The notes under the pieces were generated by a model. The model saw only the letters and a program-made list of their open reading frames with translations, did no database searches and was not told the origin of the DNA. A program made the translations under genes and the position numbers. From NCBI GenBank assembly GCA_007115705.1, contig QXEO01000155.1, positions 1,523,903 through 1,587,902 of the forward strand: 64,000 bases of DNA, written 5' to 3'. Below, one piece after another: positions 22,328 to 34,349 of the stretch (within the stretch, counting starts at the first letter, position 1; the number at the start of each line of letters is the position of its first letter). Source of the stretch: Dactylis glomerata. Its lineage: Eukaryota; Streptophyta; Magnoliopsida; Poales; Poaceae.

Positions 22328-25300
22328 TACATAAAATGAGACGAGACCTTTTAGAAGGAGAGAGCAACCAACTGGCAAGATCTGTTCCCAACCTACAATT
22401 CAACTACCAGCCATCTTCTTGCACACAAGTTGCACCCTCGCATCTAATCAGTCAAGACAGAGCCCATATTGTCATAAGGCTGCACTGGAAGTACTCTAAG
22501 CATGGAAGACATGGTAACCTCTTTATTCCTAGGTGGCAATCCACAAGTGAGCGCCCAGGCAACAACTACACAAATCCTGGGTTGAAGCCAGGAGTGTAGC
22601 CCTGGGTAGCCACTCAACATCGCCTCCATCATCAAACCAATTCACCCAGGTGTTTCATTTTAGTTGAAGTTCTTAATTTGTTCACAAAACATGTTTAATA
22701 AGTGATCATAGCATGGCATCAATATTATTCAAAGTATTTAGCATCCTAACAGGTAGGGTTTAAGGGATAGCTAACCACTACTAGGATCTAGCAAGCAACT
22801 CTTTTCTTTGAAAACACCACCTATCATGCATACTACAAGTAGTGAATACACTAATGCATTTAGTAAAGAAAATGGGTAAAGGGACATGTGTGTCACTTGC
22901 CTTTTTGAAGTTTAAACTCTTGTCTCTTCTCTCAACAAAATGTATGGCTCTCCAACCCAATCTATATTATAGAGTTACACAAGTAAACACACCACACCAA
23001 AACAACAATCAAGCAAGACAAGCAAATGAAAAGGATTGGTTTAACATTTTAAAGTTCTTATAATTTCTGTGATGAGGGATATATGGCTTGGAGCTTGACT
23101 TACAAGATATGGATTGAGAGTTTGGATGGCATGGTCTAAAGATTTGGCATACAATGATCTTTCTAGATACAATGTAGAGGTAACAATCTTGTGCTTGGCA
23201 TAATCATGGATAGTGTTTAGAGATAAATTATGTGAATAGATTCACATGAGTTTAGAATAATGCAACATAACACTACTGAATAAAGTGTGATAACACTTAC
23301 TCAAAATAGTACATGTTACACATAGGCTTGGGTAGGAGTTTGTGATATATTGATTTACTCAATTAATCCTTTTGTAAATTGAATAGTTTATCATAGGCCA
23401 CTTGGATTAAGTTGGCTTGGGGTTGAATATGATTGGATGTTATTTAGAATGATGGTGGCTTGGATCAAGGATGATATTGGATTAGCATGGTTTAGGATAG
23501 ATGTGATATGAGTTAGAGTGTGTCATACACTAGTATCAAAGGAAACCTTAATTGGAGTAATCACCCATTACTCAAATTACTCAAGTGTAGTTTGAATATT
23601 ATGAATTAGGCCCACAAGAATAATATGGCTTGATATTGGGTGATGATCAAGGGTAAGCATGGTAGTGATGGATAGGTATGATCATGAGCTATGGTAGTAG
23701 AATTGAATCAACACCACAACAGCAAAATAGAATCTATGATTGAGATGAATTCATATCCTACTCAAGTAGCACAATTGCAATTTGAATATATATGAATTAG
23801 ACAAAATATGTTTAGATGGACAGGATATAGATCAAGGTGATGTCTAGATGATATTTGATAGTTAGCTATGAACACAGGGTTTTGGTAAAGTAGAAGGAAT
23901 CATTAATTGAAAAGAAATATAATTAATCTATATAGGAATACTCAAATTCTCATATTAGAATTTGAATAATTGATGAAGTGGTTCAATAAAATATGGAAGT
24001 GATACTAGCGGATAGCTTGCAGTAAAACAAAGCTATAGCAATTGGAATCATCCCAAAATAAGTTATAGAATTCAAATTATGATCAGATTAGTGATTTGGA
24101 CAAATTTGAATGCACAAAGTGTGTGCACGTATCAACTTTGGATTTTCTTGATCCTATGATGTTCTACATGATCAGAGGATTCCATAGACTACAAATTTGT
24201 AATTTTTGGATGGACAGAACAAAAGATATAAATTAATTAAGATAATAGATGTGTTTGATACAATTTGAAAATGGTTTCAAATTGAATACTGAAACTATGA
24301 AGTTTTTGTGCACTAATGGATTATACATGTTCTAAGGATTCCAATGATATATTATTTGTTAATTTTCGAGTTACATATCAAAAGATATGAATTTTACAAG
24401 ATTTGAACAAAATCTGGTTTCTAAATTCTATTTTGATCTCTATTTGATTCGGAGACCGACACGTGGCTTAATCTGATAGGGCGATACCGGTTCGGGTGGA
24501 TAGGCAATGAGGAGCGTCGGATTTTAAGAGGATTGGACGCCCGAGATCAACTGATACCTCTTCACCTAAGTGATTCAATCTGAACCACAAGATCCAGATC
24601 GGATGGTCAAAGACAGAGGAGAGGGGCGCTCACCGGATTAGGTTAGGGTTCCGGCCATCTTCTCCGGCGAGGTGGCTCTGGTTCGACGGACGGTGAGGTT
24701 CCGAGGGGATCTGGTGACGGCCAGGTGGCGGACGGCGTGCAGCAGAGGTTGGCGAAGTCGAGGGTGTGGCCGGCGCGCTGGTTCTCTTCCTGGAACAGCG
24801 CAGAGGGTTCGCTGGAGCTTCAGCGGACGGAGAGGAGCTTCTGTTGGTGACGACGACATCGATTGGCTACGAGTTTGGACAAGGGAAGGGCACCAGCGTG
24901 AGCACCGGAGGAGGGGAAGAGTTCCAGTGCAGGAGAGGGGACACAGCGTGGTCTGAACTCACCGGATTTCGAGGTTCTTGCCCGCAGAATTGATGAACTC
25001 CGACGAGCAAAATCGCAGCACACCAATGACGTTTTTGCTAGGGAACAGAGGGGAGAGAGGGAGGAGATGATGGGGAATAATGGGGGTCGATGGAAAGGGG
25101 CATTTAGTGCCCTGGGGAGCGAGGGGAGAGGGAATCGGGCGCGGTGATCCCGGGTATTAACACCCGAGGAGAAACCGTCGGGGAAGACGGTTCTGACCCG
25201 TGGGGTCCGCTAGTCAGGGGGAGAGGGGGAAACCGGGGTGGGCTGGGCTGGTCCGGTGGCTGCTGGGCTGGTCCGGTTCTCGGGTCGGCCCAGTGGCTGC

Positions 25301-25970
25301 CTTTCCTTTTTTTTTCTTCTTCTTCTTTTATTCTTTTCTGATTTCTGAAATCCTTTGTATCTTTTGCATTTTTACTTCAAATCAAACCAAAAAGGAAAAT
25401 TTTCTATAAATCAAAAGAACAATATGAAACAGTAAACAGAATGATTTCATAAATAATTAAACTTTTTAATAAAACTTTATAAGTTTGGCCTAGGGACTTT
25501 ATTGCATAAAGCAAAATAGGGTTTGAGTTTTAAAGGTAAAGTCTTTAACTTGGTAAAATAATATCTTTAAAATAATCTCTGAAATTATTTTTAGCACTAA
25601 TTTTGAAATTATAACCTTTATTTTATTTTAAACATTTTGCAAACATTTACCTTTGCAAATAAGCTTGCATTGGTTTCATATAATTCCAAAGTAGTATTTT
25701 GAAATTCTATTTCCTCAAAGAGTTCTCTAAGGATTAATAGAAAGTTGAAAATAGTTTTTCTAATTAACATTTGCAATGGAAAATTTATAGGAAACTATTT
25801 TCTTAAATGGAAACCTTGGAATTGAAATAGTTTGATTTTGAAGGTTTAATAAAATCTTAGGAAAAACATTTAATTATGCTCAAAAAGTTTTAATTCCCTG
25901 TGATTTTTCAATCAATACAAACAAAACAATTTTTTTTATCCAAAATTTGATAAAAACTTGGGATGTTACA

Positions 25971-25990
25971 GACTACCACCCTTAAAAGAA
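25971..25990 (-). other. Polypurine tract region of element J, with a second copy nearby
   Basis: Minus strand CTTTTAAGGGTGGTAGTC directly abuts the left LTR. The core is repeated at 26051-26069 (plus CTACCACCCTTAAAAGAAA), about 80 bp further in. Confidence 0.75.
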
Positions 25991-26165
25991 ATCTCGTCCC
26001 CGAGATTGGAGAAAGGCTACAAAGTTTATTGATTCCAATGGAACTAGGGTGCTACCACCCTTAAAAGAAAATTCCTCTTGGTGGTATCTTGATGCTTCCT
26101 TAGGCACTTGCATTTTGTTCCTAGCTTGCATTCACTGTTGTGCCATTTTCCCTAAACCGCCCTTC

Positions 26166-27086
26166 TCAGAAATTTTGATGTTCAAAACTATGCTCAAAAG
26201 TGGGCATACCAAGGGTCCCATCCAATTCTGGTGATAAGCAGATATCATCCATTGCGTTGTCACCAATAAGGTAGTCCACATCTTCCAAGAATGTGTATCT
26301 AGCCTTTTCTTGGTCGGTCCTCACCAAGGCCAGGAAATCATATAGATCATCGTCAAACTCCTTGTTGCTTTTTAGCTGATTTTCATCGCAAAATCTCAAA
26401 AGATGGCCCAGTGCCAAGTACTGCATGCTTGCCCCACGAACATGATGAGGCCACACATCCCAATGAATTAGGATGGCATCTCTCTGCAGTCTTCTCATGC
26501 ATTTCATAGGGGTAAACAAGGTGGACTCTGTAAGAGGTATTTGCACCTTTAAGGGACGGAAGGTCGCCTTATAACCAGCATTGTTGAATCTTTTCTTGAT
26601 ACCGGTGCTCATCATGCTATCTGCCACTAGTACCAGATGGTCCTTAAGAATTCCTTTCGCAACCATCTTCATAGTCATTGGAAGACGCTGGACAACTTGA
26701 TCATATCTCGAAGATGAACTCGTTTGCAAGAAAAAGGGATCTAATGAAGCTCTCATGGGTAGGAAAGTAGTTTCAGGGATTTGGAGAGTTGCCTCATAAC
26801 GTCGTAGGTCGGGATGGGGTAGACTATGGTGGCGTAAAGCTTTGAAACCAGGAGGAAATCTCATAGGTAGTGGTGGCCGTCTCTGTTGTGACTCTTTGGA
26901 GAGGAGTGACCTCTCTTTTATAGGCTCAGTGAGGGAGCCGAACAGGCCACGTAGGGATACAAAACGAAGGGTCGGGAAGGTGAATCGAACAGGCAGCAGC
27001 CGAAGCTGAACAGCCTTCGTATTCAAAGCCCACTGAGCAAAACATTTCTGATTCGTGTAGCCGTTCAAATACCAAAACGTCCTCAC
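26166..27086 (-). CDS. 306-codon ORF of unknown identity in the LARD-like element J
   Basis: An uninterrupted frame, by far the longest in J, lying in the 3' half (own orientation) of the internal domain. The other frames here are closed. The N-terminal ~120 residues are basic and low in order (KERSLLSKESQQRRPPLPMR). The C-terminal ~180 look like a folded acidic domain with segments such as FDDDLYDFLALVRTDQEKA and YTFLEDVDYLIGDNAMDD. I see no CCHC zinc knuckle, protease, RT or integrase motif, no signal peptide and no membrane segment, and I do not recognise the family. It could be a relic of gag, a captured host gene, or an element-specific protein. The methionine at 27086 is the first in frame. 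Confidence 0.5.
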   Translation of the reverse strand: MRTFWYLNGYTNQKCFAQWALNTKAVQLRLLPVRFTFPTLRFVSLRGLFGSLTEPIKERSLLSKESQQRRPPLPMRFPPGFKALRHHSLPHPDLRRYEATLQIPETTFLPMRASLDPFFLQTSSSSRYDQVVQRLPMTMKMVAKGILKDHLVLVADSMMSTGIKKRFNNAGYKATFRPLKVQIPLTESTLFTPMKCMRRLQRDAILIHWDVWPHHVRGASMQYLALGHLLRFCDENQLKSNKEFDDDLYDFLALVRTDQEKARYTFLEDVDYLIGDNAMDDICLSPELDGTLGMPTFEHSFEHQNF

Positions 27087-27494
27087 CGTAGTTATACGCT
27101 TGGCAACACTTGCCTAACATAAGGGTATAATGTATTTTCCACCTAAGGTTCAGGCTTATCGATCTCGTCTCTCATGTAGGTATGTCTCTCTAGGTGTGTA
27201 AAACCAACATTATGAGAGCGAATAATAAGAGTAGTAGGAATGGTGATCAATCCATCCTGCACCCAAATCATTACTTCATACATGGTTTGCAAACCTCGTA
27301 TTCTAACTCTTGGTCAACCTCACTAGCTTTTAAACAAAAGTTTTGTTGAAATTAGAACCAAGTTCCCAAATCCTTTTTTTTTGAATTTTGAAAACAAAAT
27401 CTATCGTTCCTAGCTAGGGGTTTTTCTACGCAACTCCTGGCAACAATCCTTAAGTTGTAGATCCTTAAGTTTGCCATTTAAGGTGAATTAAAAT

Positions 27495-27588
27495 CCTTTC
27501 TATTGCTCTATTTGTCCTTTCCATTGCTCTGTTTGCTCTTTCCATTGCTCTGTTTGTCCTTTCCATTGCTCTGTTTGTCCTTTCCACC
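27495..27588. repeat. Short tandem repeat in J internal domain, ~21-bp units
   Basis: About four and a half copies of CCTTTCCATTGCTCTGTTTGT with small changes, the third copy slightly altered. Confidence 0.85.
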
Positions 27589-28477
27589 TTTCTTGCATGA
27601 GGTGGTTGAATAGTATTACTTCCACATTAGCTACACCTTGGGGTGTCTTCTTATTGTTTGCGTGGTATCCTTCAGCCATCCTAGCTTACTGGAGTCTTGG
27701 GGTATCATCCTTTGTGCACCCTCTTGCGTAATGTTCCAGTCTCTTGTACTTGAAACACTACCTCTTGTTGTTGTACTCTGTATCCTTATCTCCAACTGAG
27801 GGTCATTGTAGTTGTTCTGTTGTTGAGAATACTTTGGTTTGGGTTTTAGGACAAGTTTAGGTCTTAGCATAGATGAGAATTAGATAGAAGAGGTCTAAAG
27901 ATAATTCCTACCCAAACATAACAGATCAAAACAATTCATCTTTCAAACAACATCTAACAAACATTTATCACATCAAGCAAATTATGTCAAACACTAATAA
28001 TCTAGTATGGTCATACCCCAATTTGGTATGATCATTAGATTATCCCAACATCGTTGGTTCTATAAACTAGAATATTGGTGGTCTAGTCTATTACTGTCTT
28101 CATTGTTCCAAGTTCTCATTTCCACTTCCTCAAGGTATTGTGGGGTGTGGGCCAGTCTTCATATCTGTATTTCTCCAAATTCTTCATCGGCCTTCAACGT
28201 AGTTCTTCATGTTGGGTCAAGGAGAATGTATGAAGTATCAACCTCACACTTCTGGCATCATTGATCTTGTTTCCTTTCTTGATGGTTTCAGGGTTGGGTC
28301 ATCTCTAGCAAAAGGAAATTTTTTGAAGAGAAAGTAGGAGAGAATACAAGGAGTTCAAAATGCAAACTCTTTTTTTTGTAAACAGAAACAAGATGAGATA
28401 GATTTTTGTTTTTTTTTCCTAGGGTCTTCCTGTTTCTAATTCTAAACCTAAAGTCTCGATCCTACAGGCAACACTAT
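27589..28477 (-). other. 5' leader side of J internal domain
   Basis: About 0.9 kb between PBS and the repeat with no strong gene. A 79-codon minus frame at 27870-27631 is rich in Gln/Asn/Lys (KPKPKYSQQQNNYNDPQ) and could be a scrap of a gag nucleocapsid linker; support is weak. Confidence 0.45.
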
Positions 28478-28489
28478 GCTCTGATACCA
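28478..28489 (-). promoter_or_regulatory. Primer binding site of element J (initiator tRNA-Met)
   Basis: Minus strand TGGTATCAGAGC, three bases after the LTR end at 28493. It fixes the orientation of J as minus. Confidence 0.88.
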
Positions 28490-28492
28490 TTT

Positions 28493-31400
28493 TGTAATGC
28501 CCCACCTTTGGATTAAGGTGGAACACCTGTGTTAAGTGCTATTCCCTGGATCACTGATAGCACCATAGACAAAATATAGTATTTCATTGCATAGTATCAA
28601 GATTACAACGTGGATCCAGATACAAAGTATTCAAACCTTACAGATACACAGCGGACAAACAAAGTGGCAATGAGCCTCCATCTTCATCACGTGCCATAGG
28701 CAGACATGTTGGAATGTAGTCTCGAGATCCTACTAAACAATCATTACCTGAAAACCTGCACATTTGAATATGCAGCCCCACAAATGGGGGTCAGTACAAT
28801 GATGTACTGGCAAATGACACATATTTGGTGGCTGTTGTGAAAGAACTAGCTACATGACATTTGGCTGGTGGATCTCATAGGCTGATTTGCATAAAGCCAA
28901 TTTTATCCTAAAATCCTTTTCAATACTTTCTTACAAAATTTTATTTTTCAAGGGTCAAGACAACCCCCATATATTACATACTGGCCGGTATGTAATTCTA
29001 GGCGAAACTCAACAAAGTTGGAACATCAGAAACCACCACCCCTCGGGGTGCATGGTCCTTAGCCCCTACCTAGGGGTTTCTAGACAAATTTTAATCATTT
29101 AGAAATGGTGATGAGATTCTTCCGTACATTCCATGTCTAGAGACTCAAATTGTCCATGACCGGGGACACGGCTAATCGATTAGTTTGACACCCTGCAGGG
29201 GTTGTGCACTTTCACCTTAAGACTCATTTTACGCCCATACATCAAATGAGACGAGACCTTTTAGAAGGAGAGAGCAACCAACTGGCAAGATCCGTTCCCA
29301 ACCTACAATTCAACTACCAGCCATCTTCTTGCACACAAGTTGCACCCTCACATCTTATCAGTCCAGACAGAGCCCATATTGTCATAAGGCTGCACTGGAA
29401 GTACTCTAAGCATGGAAGACATGGTAACCTCTTTATTCCTGGGTGGCAATCCACAAGTGAGCGCCCAGGCAACAACTACACAAATCCTGGGTTGAAGCCA
29501 GGAGTGTAGCCCTGGGTAGCCACTCAACATCGCCTCCATCATCAAACCAATCCACCCAGGTGTTTCTTTTTAGTTGAAGTTCTTAATTTGTTCACAAAAC
29601 ACTTTTAATAAGTGATCATAGCATGGCATCAATATTATTCAAAGTATTTAGCATCCTAACAGGTAGGGTTTAAGGGATAGCTAACCACTACTAGGATCTA
29701 GCAAGCAACTCTTTTCTTTGAAAACACCACCTATCATGCAAACTACAAGTAGTGAATACACTAATGCATTTAGTAAAGAAAATGGGTAAAGGGACATGTG
29801 TGTCACTTGCCTTTTTGAAGTTTAAACTCTTGTCTCTTCTCTCAACAAAATGTATGGCTCTCCAACCCAATCTATATTATAGAGTTACACAAGTAAACAC
29901 ACCACACCAAAACAACAATCAAGCAAGACAAGCAAATGAAAAGGATTGGTTTAACATTTTAAAGTTCTTATAATTTCTGTGATGAGGGATATATGGCTTG
30001 GAGCTTGACTTACAAGATATGGATTGAGAGTTTGGATGGCAAGGTCTAAAGATTTAGCATACAATGATCTTTCTAGATACAATGTAGAGGTAACAATCTT
30101 GTGCTTGGCATAATCATGGATAGTGTTTAGAGATAAATTATGTGAATAGATTCACATGAGTTTAGAATAATGCAACATAACACTACTGAATAAAGTGTGA
30201 TAACACTTACTCAAAATAGTACATGTTACACATAGGCTTGGGTAGGAGTTTGTGATATATTGATTTACTCAATTAACCCTTTTGTAAATTGAATAGTTCA
30301 ACATAGGCCACTTGGATTAAGTTGGCTTGGGGTTGAATATGATTGGATGTTATTTAGAATGATGGTGGCTTGGATCAAGGATGATATTGGATTAGCATGG
30401 TTTAGGATAGATGTGATATGAGTTAGAGTGTGTCATACACTAGTATCAAAGGAAACCTTAATTGGAGTAATCACCCATTACTCAAATTACTCAAGTGTAG
30501 TTTGAATATTATGAATTAGGCCCACAAGAATAAGATGGCTTGATATTGGGTGATGATCAAGGGTAAGCATGGTAGTGATGGATAGGTATGATCATGAGCT
30601 CTGGTAGTAGAATTGAATCAACACCACAACCACAAAATAGAATCTATGATTGAGATGAATTCATATCCTACTCAAGTAGCACAATTGCAATTTGAATATA
30701 TATGAATTAGACAAAATATGTTTAGATGGACAGGATATAGATCAAGGTGATGTCTAGATGATATTTGATAGTTATCTACGAAAACAGGGTTTTCTAAAGT
30801 AGAAGGAATCATTAATTGAAAAGAAATATAATTAATCTATATAGGAATACTCAAATTCTCATATTAGAATTTGAATAATTGATGAAGTGGTTCAATAAAA
30901 TATGGAAGTGATACTAGCGGATAGCTTGCAGTAAAACAAAGCTATAACAATTGGAATCATCCCAAAATAAGTTATAGAATTCAAATTATGATTAGATTAG
31001 AGATTTGGACAAATTTGAATGCACAAAGTGTGTGCACGTATCAACTTGGGATTTTCTTGATCCTATGATGTTCTACATGATCAGAGGATTCCATAGACTA
31101 CAAATTTGTAATTTTTGGATGGACAGAACAAAAGATATGAATTAATTAAAATAATAGATGTGTTTGATACAATTTGAAAATGGTTTCAAATTGAATATTG
31201 AAACTATGAAGTTTTTGTGCACTAATGGATTATACATGTTCTAAGGATTCCAATGATATATTATTTTTTAATTTTCGAGTTACACATCAAAAGATATGAA
31301 TTTTACAAGATTTGAACAAAATCTGGTTTCTAAATTCTATTTTGATCTCTATTTGATTTGGACACCGACACGTGGCTTGATCTGATAGGGCGATACCGGT

Positions 31401-32896
31401 TCCGGTGGATAGGCAATGAGGAGCGTCGGATTTTAAGAGGATTGGACGCCCGAGATCAACTGATACCTCTTCACTTAAGTGATTCGATCGGAACCACAAG
31501 ATCCAGATCGGATGGTCAAAGACAGAGGAGAGGGGCGCTCACCGGATTAGGTTAGGGTTCCGTCCATCTTCTCCAGCGAGGTGGCTCTGGTTCGATGAAC
31601 GGAGAGGTTCCGAGGGAATCTGGCGACGGCCAGGTGGCGGACGGCATGCAGCAGAGGCCGGCGAAGTCGAGGGTGTGGCCGGCGCGCTGGTTCTCTTCCT
31701 GGAACGGCGCAGAGGGTTCGCTGGAGCTTCAGCGGATGGAGAGGAGCTTCTATTGGTGACGACGACGTCGATTGGCTACGAGTTTGGACAAGGGAAGGGC
31801 ACCAGCGTGAGCTCCGGAGGAGGGGAAGAGTTCCAGTGCAGGAGAGGGGACGCGCCGTGGTCTGAACTCACCGGATTTCGAGGTTCTTGCCCGCGGAATT
31901 GACGAACTCCGATGAGCAAAATCGCAGCACACCAACGACGTTGTTGCCAAGGAACAGAGGGGAGAGAGGGAGGAGATGATGGGGAATAACGGGGGTCGAT
32001 GGAAAGGGGCATTTAGTGCCCTGGGGAGTGAGGGGAGAGGGAATCGGGCGCGGTGATCCCGGGTATTAACACCCGAGGAGAAACCGTCGGGGAAGACGGT
32101 TCTGACCCGTGGGGTCCGCTAGTCAGGGGGAGAGGGGGAAACCGGGGTGGGCTGGGCTGGTCTGGTGGCTGCTGGGCTGGTCCGGTTCTCGGGTCAGCCT
32201 AGTGGCTGCCTTTTCTTTTTTCTTCTTCTTCTTCTTCTTCTTCTTCTTTTATTCTTTTCTGATTTCTAAAATCCTTTGTATCTTTTGCATTTTTACTTCA
32301 AATCAAATCAAACCAAAAAGGAAAATTTTCTATAAATCAAAAGAACAATATGAAACAGTAAACAGAATGATTTCATAAATAATTAAACTTTTTAATAAAA
32401 CTTTATAAGTTTGGCCTAGGGACTTTATTGCATTAAGCAAAATAGGGTTTGAGTTTTAAAGGTAAAGTCTTTAACTTGGTAAAATAATATCTTTAAAATA
32501 ATCTCTGAAATTATTTTCAGCACTAATTTTGAAATTATAACCTTTATTTTATTTTAAAAAATTTGCAAACATTTACCTTTGCAAATAAGCTTGCATTGGT
32601 TTCATATAATTCCAAAGTAGTATTTTGAAATTCTATTTCCTCAAAGAGTTCTCTAAGGATTAATAGAAAGTTGAAAATAGTTTTTCTAATTAACATTTGC
32701 AATGGAAAATTTATAGGAAACTATTTTCTTAAATGGAAACCTTGGAATTGAAATAGTTTGATTTTGAAGGTTTAATAAAATCTTAGGAAAACATTTAATT
32801 ATGCTCAAATAGTTTTAATTCCATGTGATTTTGCAATCAATACAAACAAAACAGATTTTTTTAATCCAAAATTTGATAAAAACTTGGGATGTTACA
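28493..32896 (-). repeat. 5' LTR (own orientation) of element J (4404 bp)
   Basis: Begins TGTAATGCCCC (plus) and ends GGGATGTTACA at 32896. It holds a TTC microsatellite at 32221-32247 that is shorter in the other LTR, and a GC-rich region at 31370-32210 likely to hold the promoter on the minus strand. No Helitron is present, giving the empty site at 29238-29242. Confidence 0.92.
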
Positions 32897-33092
32897 GTTT
32901 TCATCTCAAAAGAGTGGTTTCAAAAAGGTTGAATGGTGTTGGAAAAGAGAAAAAAAATTCATGCCTATAGTGGTACAAATGGGAGTTTGTTTAGACTGTG
33001 GCTTAGACTTTTCATGTCATGCTTGATGTTATTTTGATAGTATGCTTAGTAGTTTTTGCTGTAGCATGACTTGTCTCAAATGACTGAGATTG

Positions 33093-34349
33093 CCACTTTT
33101 TGCGCCTAGCTCAAAGGCGTTAAAGAAAAGCACTCTTGGGAGATACCCCATTGTTTTCTTTTCAGTATTTTTTATTTTATTTGAGTCTTGGAAGTTATTA
33201 CTAATGTAATGACCTCTCCTTATAATTTTTATTTCGTTTTTGTGCCAAGAAGAACCTCTAATTTGAGGTAGGTAAGATTTGGGGAAGTTGCTTTCCTGAA
33301 ACAGATTTCTGCGCTGCACCATAAAAATTCGTAAAAATTCTAAGAATATCTTTTTGATCTGAAATTTCTTGAGCATATGCTCCAGGTTATATAAAAACTT
33401 TCATTAGGTTTGAACTTTTCGATTTGAGGAAGAGAAGGTCCTCGAAAAAATCGACCTTTGTCAGCTGTTCTGTTTTGAGAGATTTCTGCCACTATTTGTG
33501 TTTGCCTCTCGATCGCTTTCTTTTTGAGTTCTTTTGATCACGGAACTTTTGAGGAAGTTGCTACAGTAGTATATGCTTTATATGTGGTGTTTTTGAGTTT
33601 GAAACTGAACCAAAAGGGTTGATTCACTATTATGTTTATGCTAACGTTGCTAATAGAATTGTGTGAAGTTTTGTATGAAGGAAGTTTTCAAGTGTAGGGA
33701 ATAGAGAGTGATGAGATGAGATGAAGTATGGACAAAAGCTCAAGCTTGGGGATGCCCATGTCACCCCAAGAAATATCCAAGAGGTACAAGCGTCAAAGCT
33801 TGGGGATGCCCCGAGGCACCCCTTCTTCATCGGCAAAAATCAGGTCACCTTTCAACACACTATATTTTATTGCTTCATATTCTATGCGTTTTTCTTGGAG
33901 CGTCTTTACTTTTGCTTTCAGTTTTCTTTTGTTTTGTTTTCTGCAATAAATGGTTGGACCCCAACAAATTTCTTTTGGAGAAGGCACACCTCATTTTTCA
34001 TTGCCAAGAACACTCTAGTTTTCACTCTTATCGTTCAACGAGTGTTCTTTTTTTTCTAGTATTGCGTTTAGCTTTCGTTTTTCACCTTGATTTTTGTTCA
34101 GATCTTGTTATATCTTTGCATCAAGCTGTATTTAGACCTCTGGTCTATTTTGGTTTTCATCAAAAAAGTTGTTTCAAAAGGTTTGAATGGTGTTGGAAAA
34201 GAGAAAAGGTTTTCATGCCTATAGTGGTACAAATGGGAGCTTGTTTACACTGCGGCTTAGACTTTTGCATGTCATGCTTGATGTTGTTTTGATAGTATGC
34301 TTAGTAGTTTTTACTGTAGCATGACTTGTCTCAAATGACTAAGATTTCC
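33093..34349 (+). repeat. Second copy of the 1.26-kb tandem duplication in element C
   Basis: It matches the split first copy, including two AAGCTTGGGGATGCC words (33742-33756 and 33796-33810). The junction is GAGATTG|CCACTTTT at 33092/33093. It has no J insertion. The open frames at 33721-34059 and 33870-34292 are not supported by the other copies. Confidence 0.85.

Larger units (their letters stand above)
19448..25970 (-). repeat. 3' LTR (own orientation) of element J, with Helitron insertion
   Basis: It aligns with 28493-32896 throughout except for the extra 20193-22327. Sequence identity is high, with scattered single-base changes and small indels. The AT-rich part (22650-24450) and a GC-rich promoter-like part (24480-25290) hold no supported gene. 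Open frames near 24640-25410 recur in the other LTR. Confidence 0.9.
19448..32896 (-). mobile_element. Element J: LARD-like LTR retrotransposon with 4.4-kb LTRs
   Basis: Exact TSD GTTTT (19443-19447 and 32897-32901). The ends are TGTAAC...GTTACA. The right LTR is 28493-32896 (4404 bp); the left LTR is 19448-25970, holding a 2135-bp Helitron. Minus orientation is shown by a tRNA-iMet PBS on the minus strand next to the right LTR, and by a CTTTTAAGGGTGGTAGTC purine tract (minus) next to the left LTR. The internal domain is only 2.5 kb and lacks recognisable gag or pol. Very long LTRs with a short non-pol core match the LARD class (Sukkula-like), and PBS plus PPT suggest derivation from a Tekay/Del-type chromovirus. 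Confidence 0.88.
18383..33092 (+). repeat. First copy of a 1.26-kb tandem duplication in element C, split by element J
   Basis: The pieces 18383-19447 and 32902-33092 together match 33093-34349. The copy starts CCACTTTCTGCGCCTAGCTC and ends GACTGAGATTG. Element E has one copy on the minus strand (about 42100-43349). It is non-coding and holds two AAGCTTGGGGATGCC words (19032-19046, 19086-19100). Confidence 0.85.

Noticed and set aside
24638..25409. Cluster of frames repeated at 31675-32378
   Set aside because: They lie in the GC-rich promoter part of the two J LTRs and carry no domain or consistent frame between copies.
19448..32896. J read as a plus-strand element
   Set aside because: The tRNA-Met PBS and the purine tract both require minus orientation.
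33721..34292. Frames in the duplicated part of C as a possible gene
   Set aside because: The same region in the first copy and in E has different stops and frames; only the PPT-like words are conserved.
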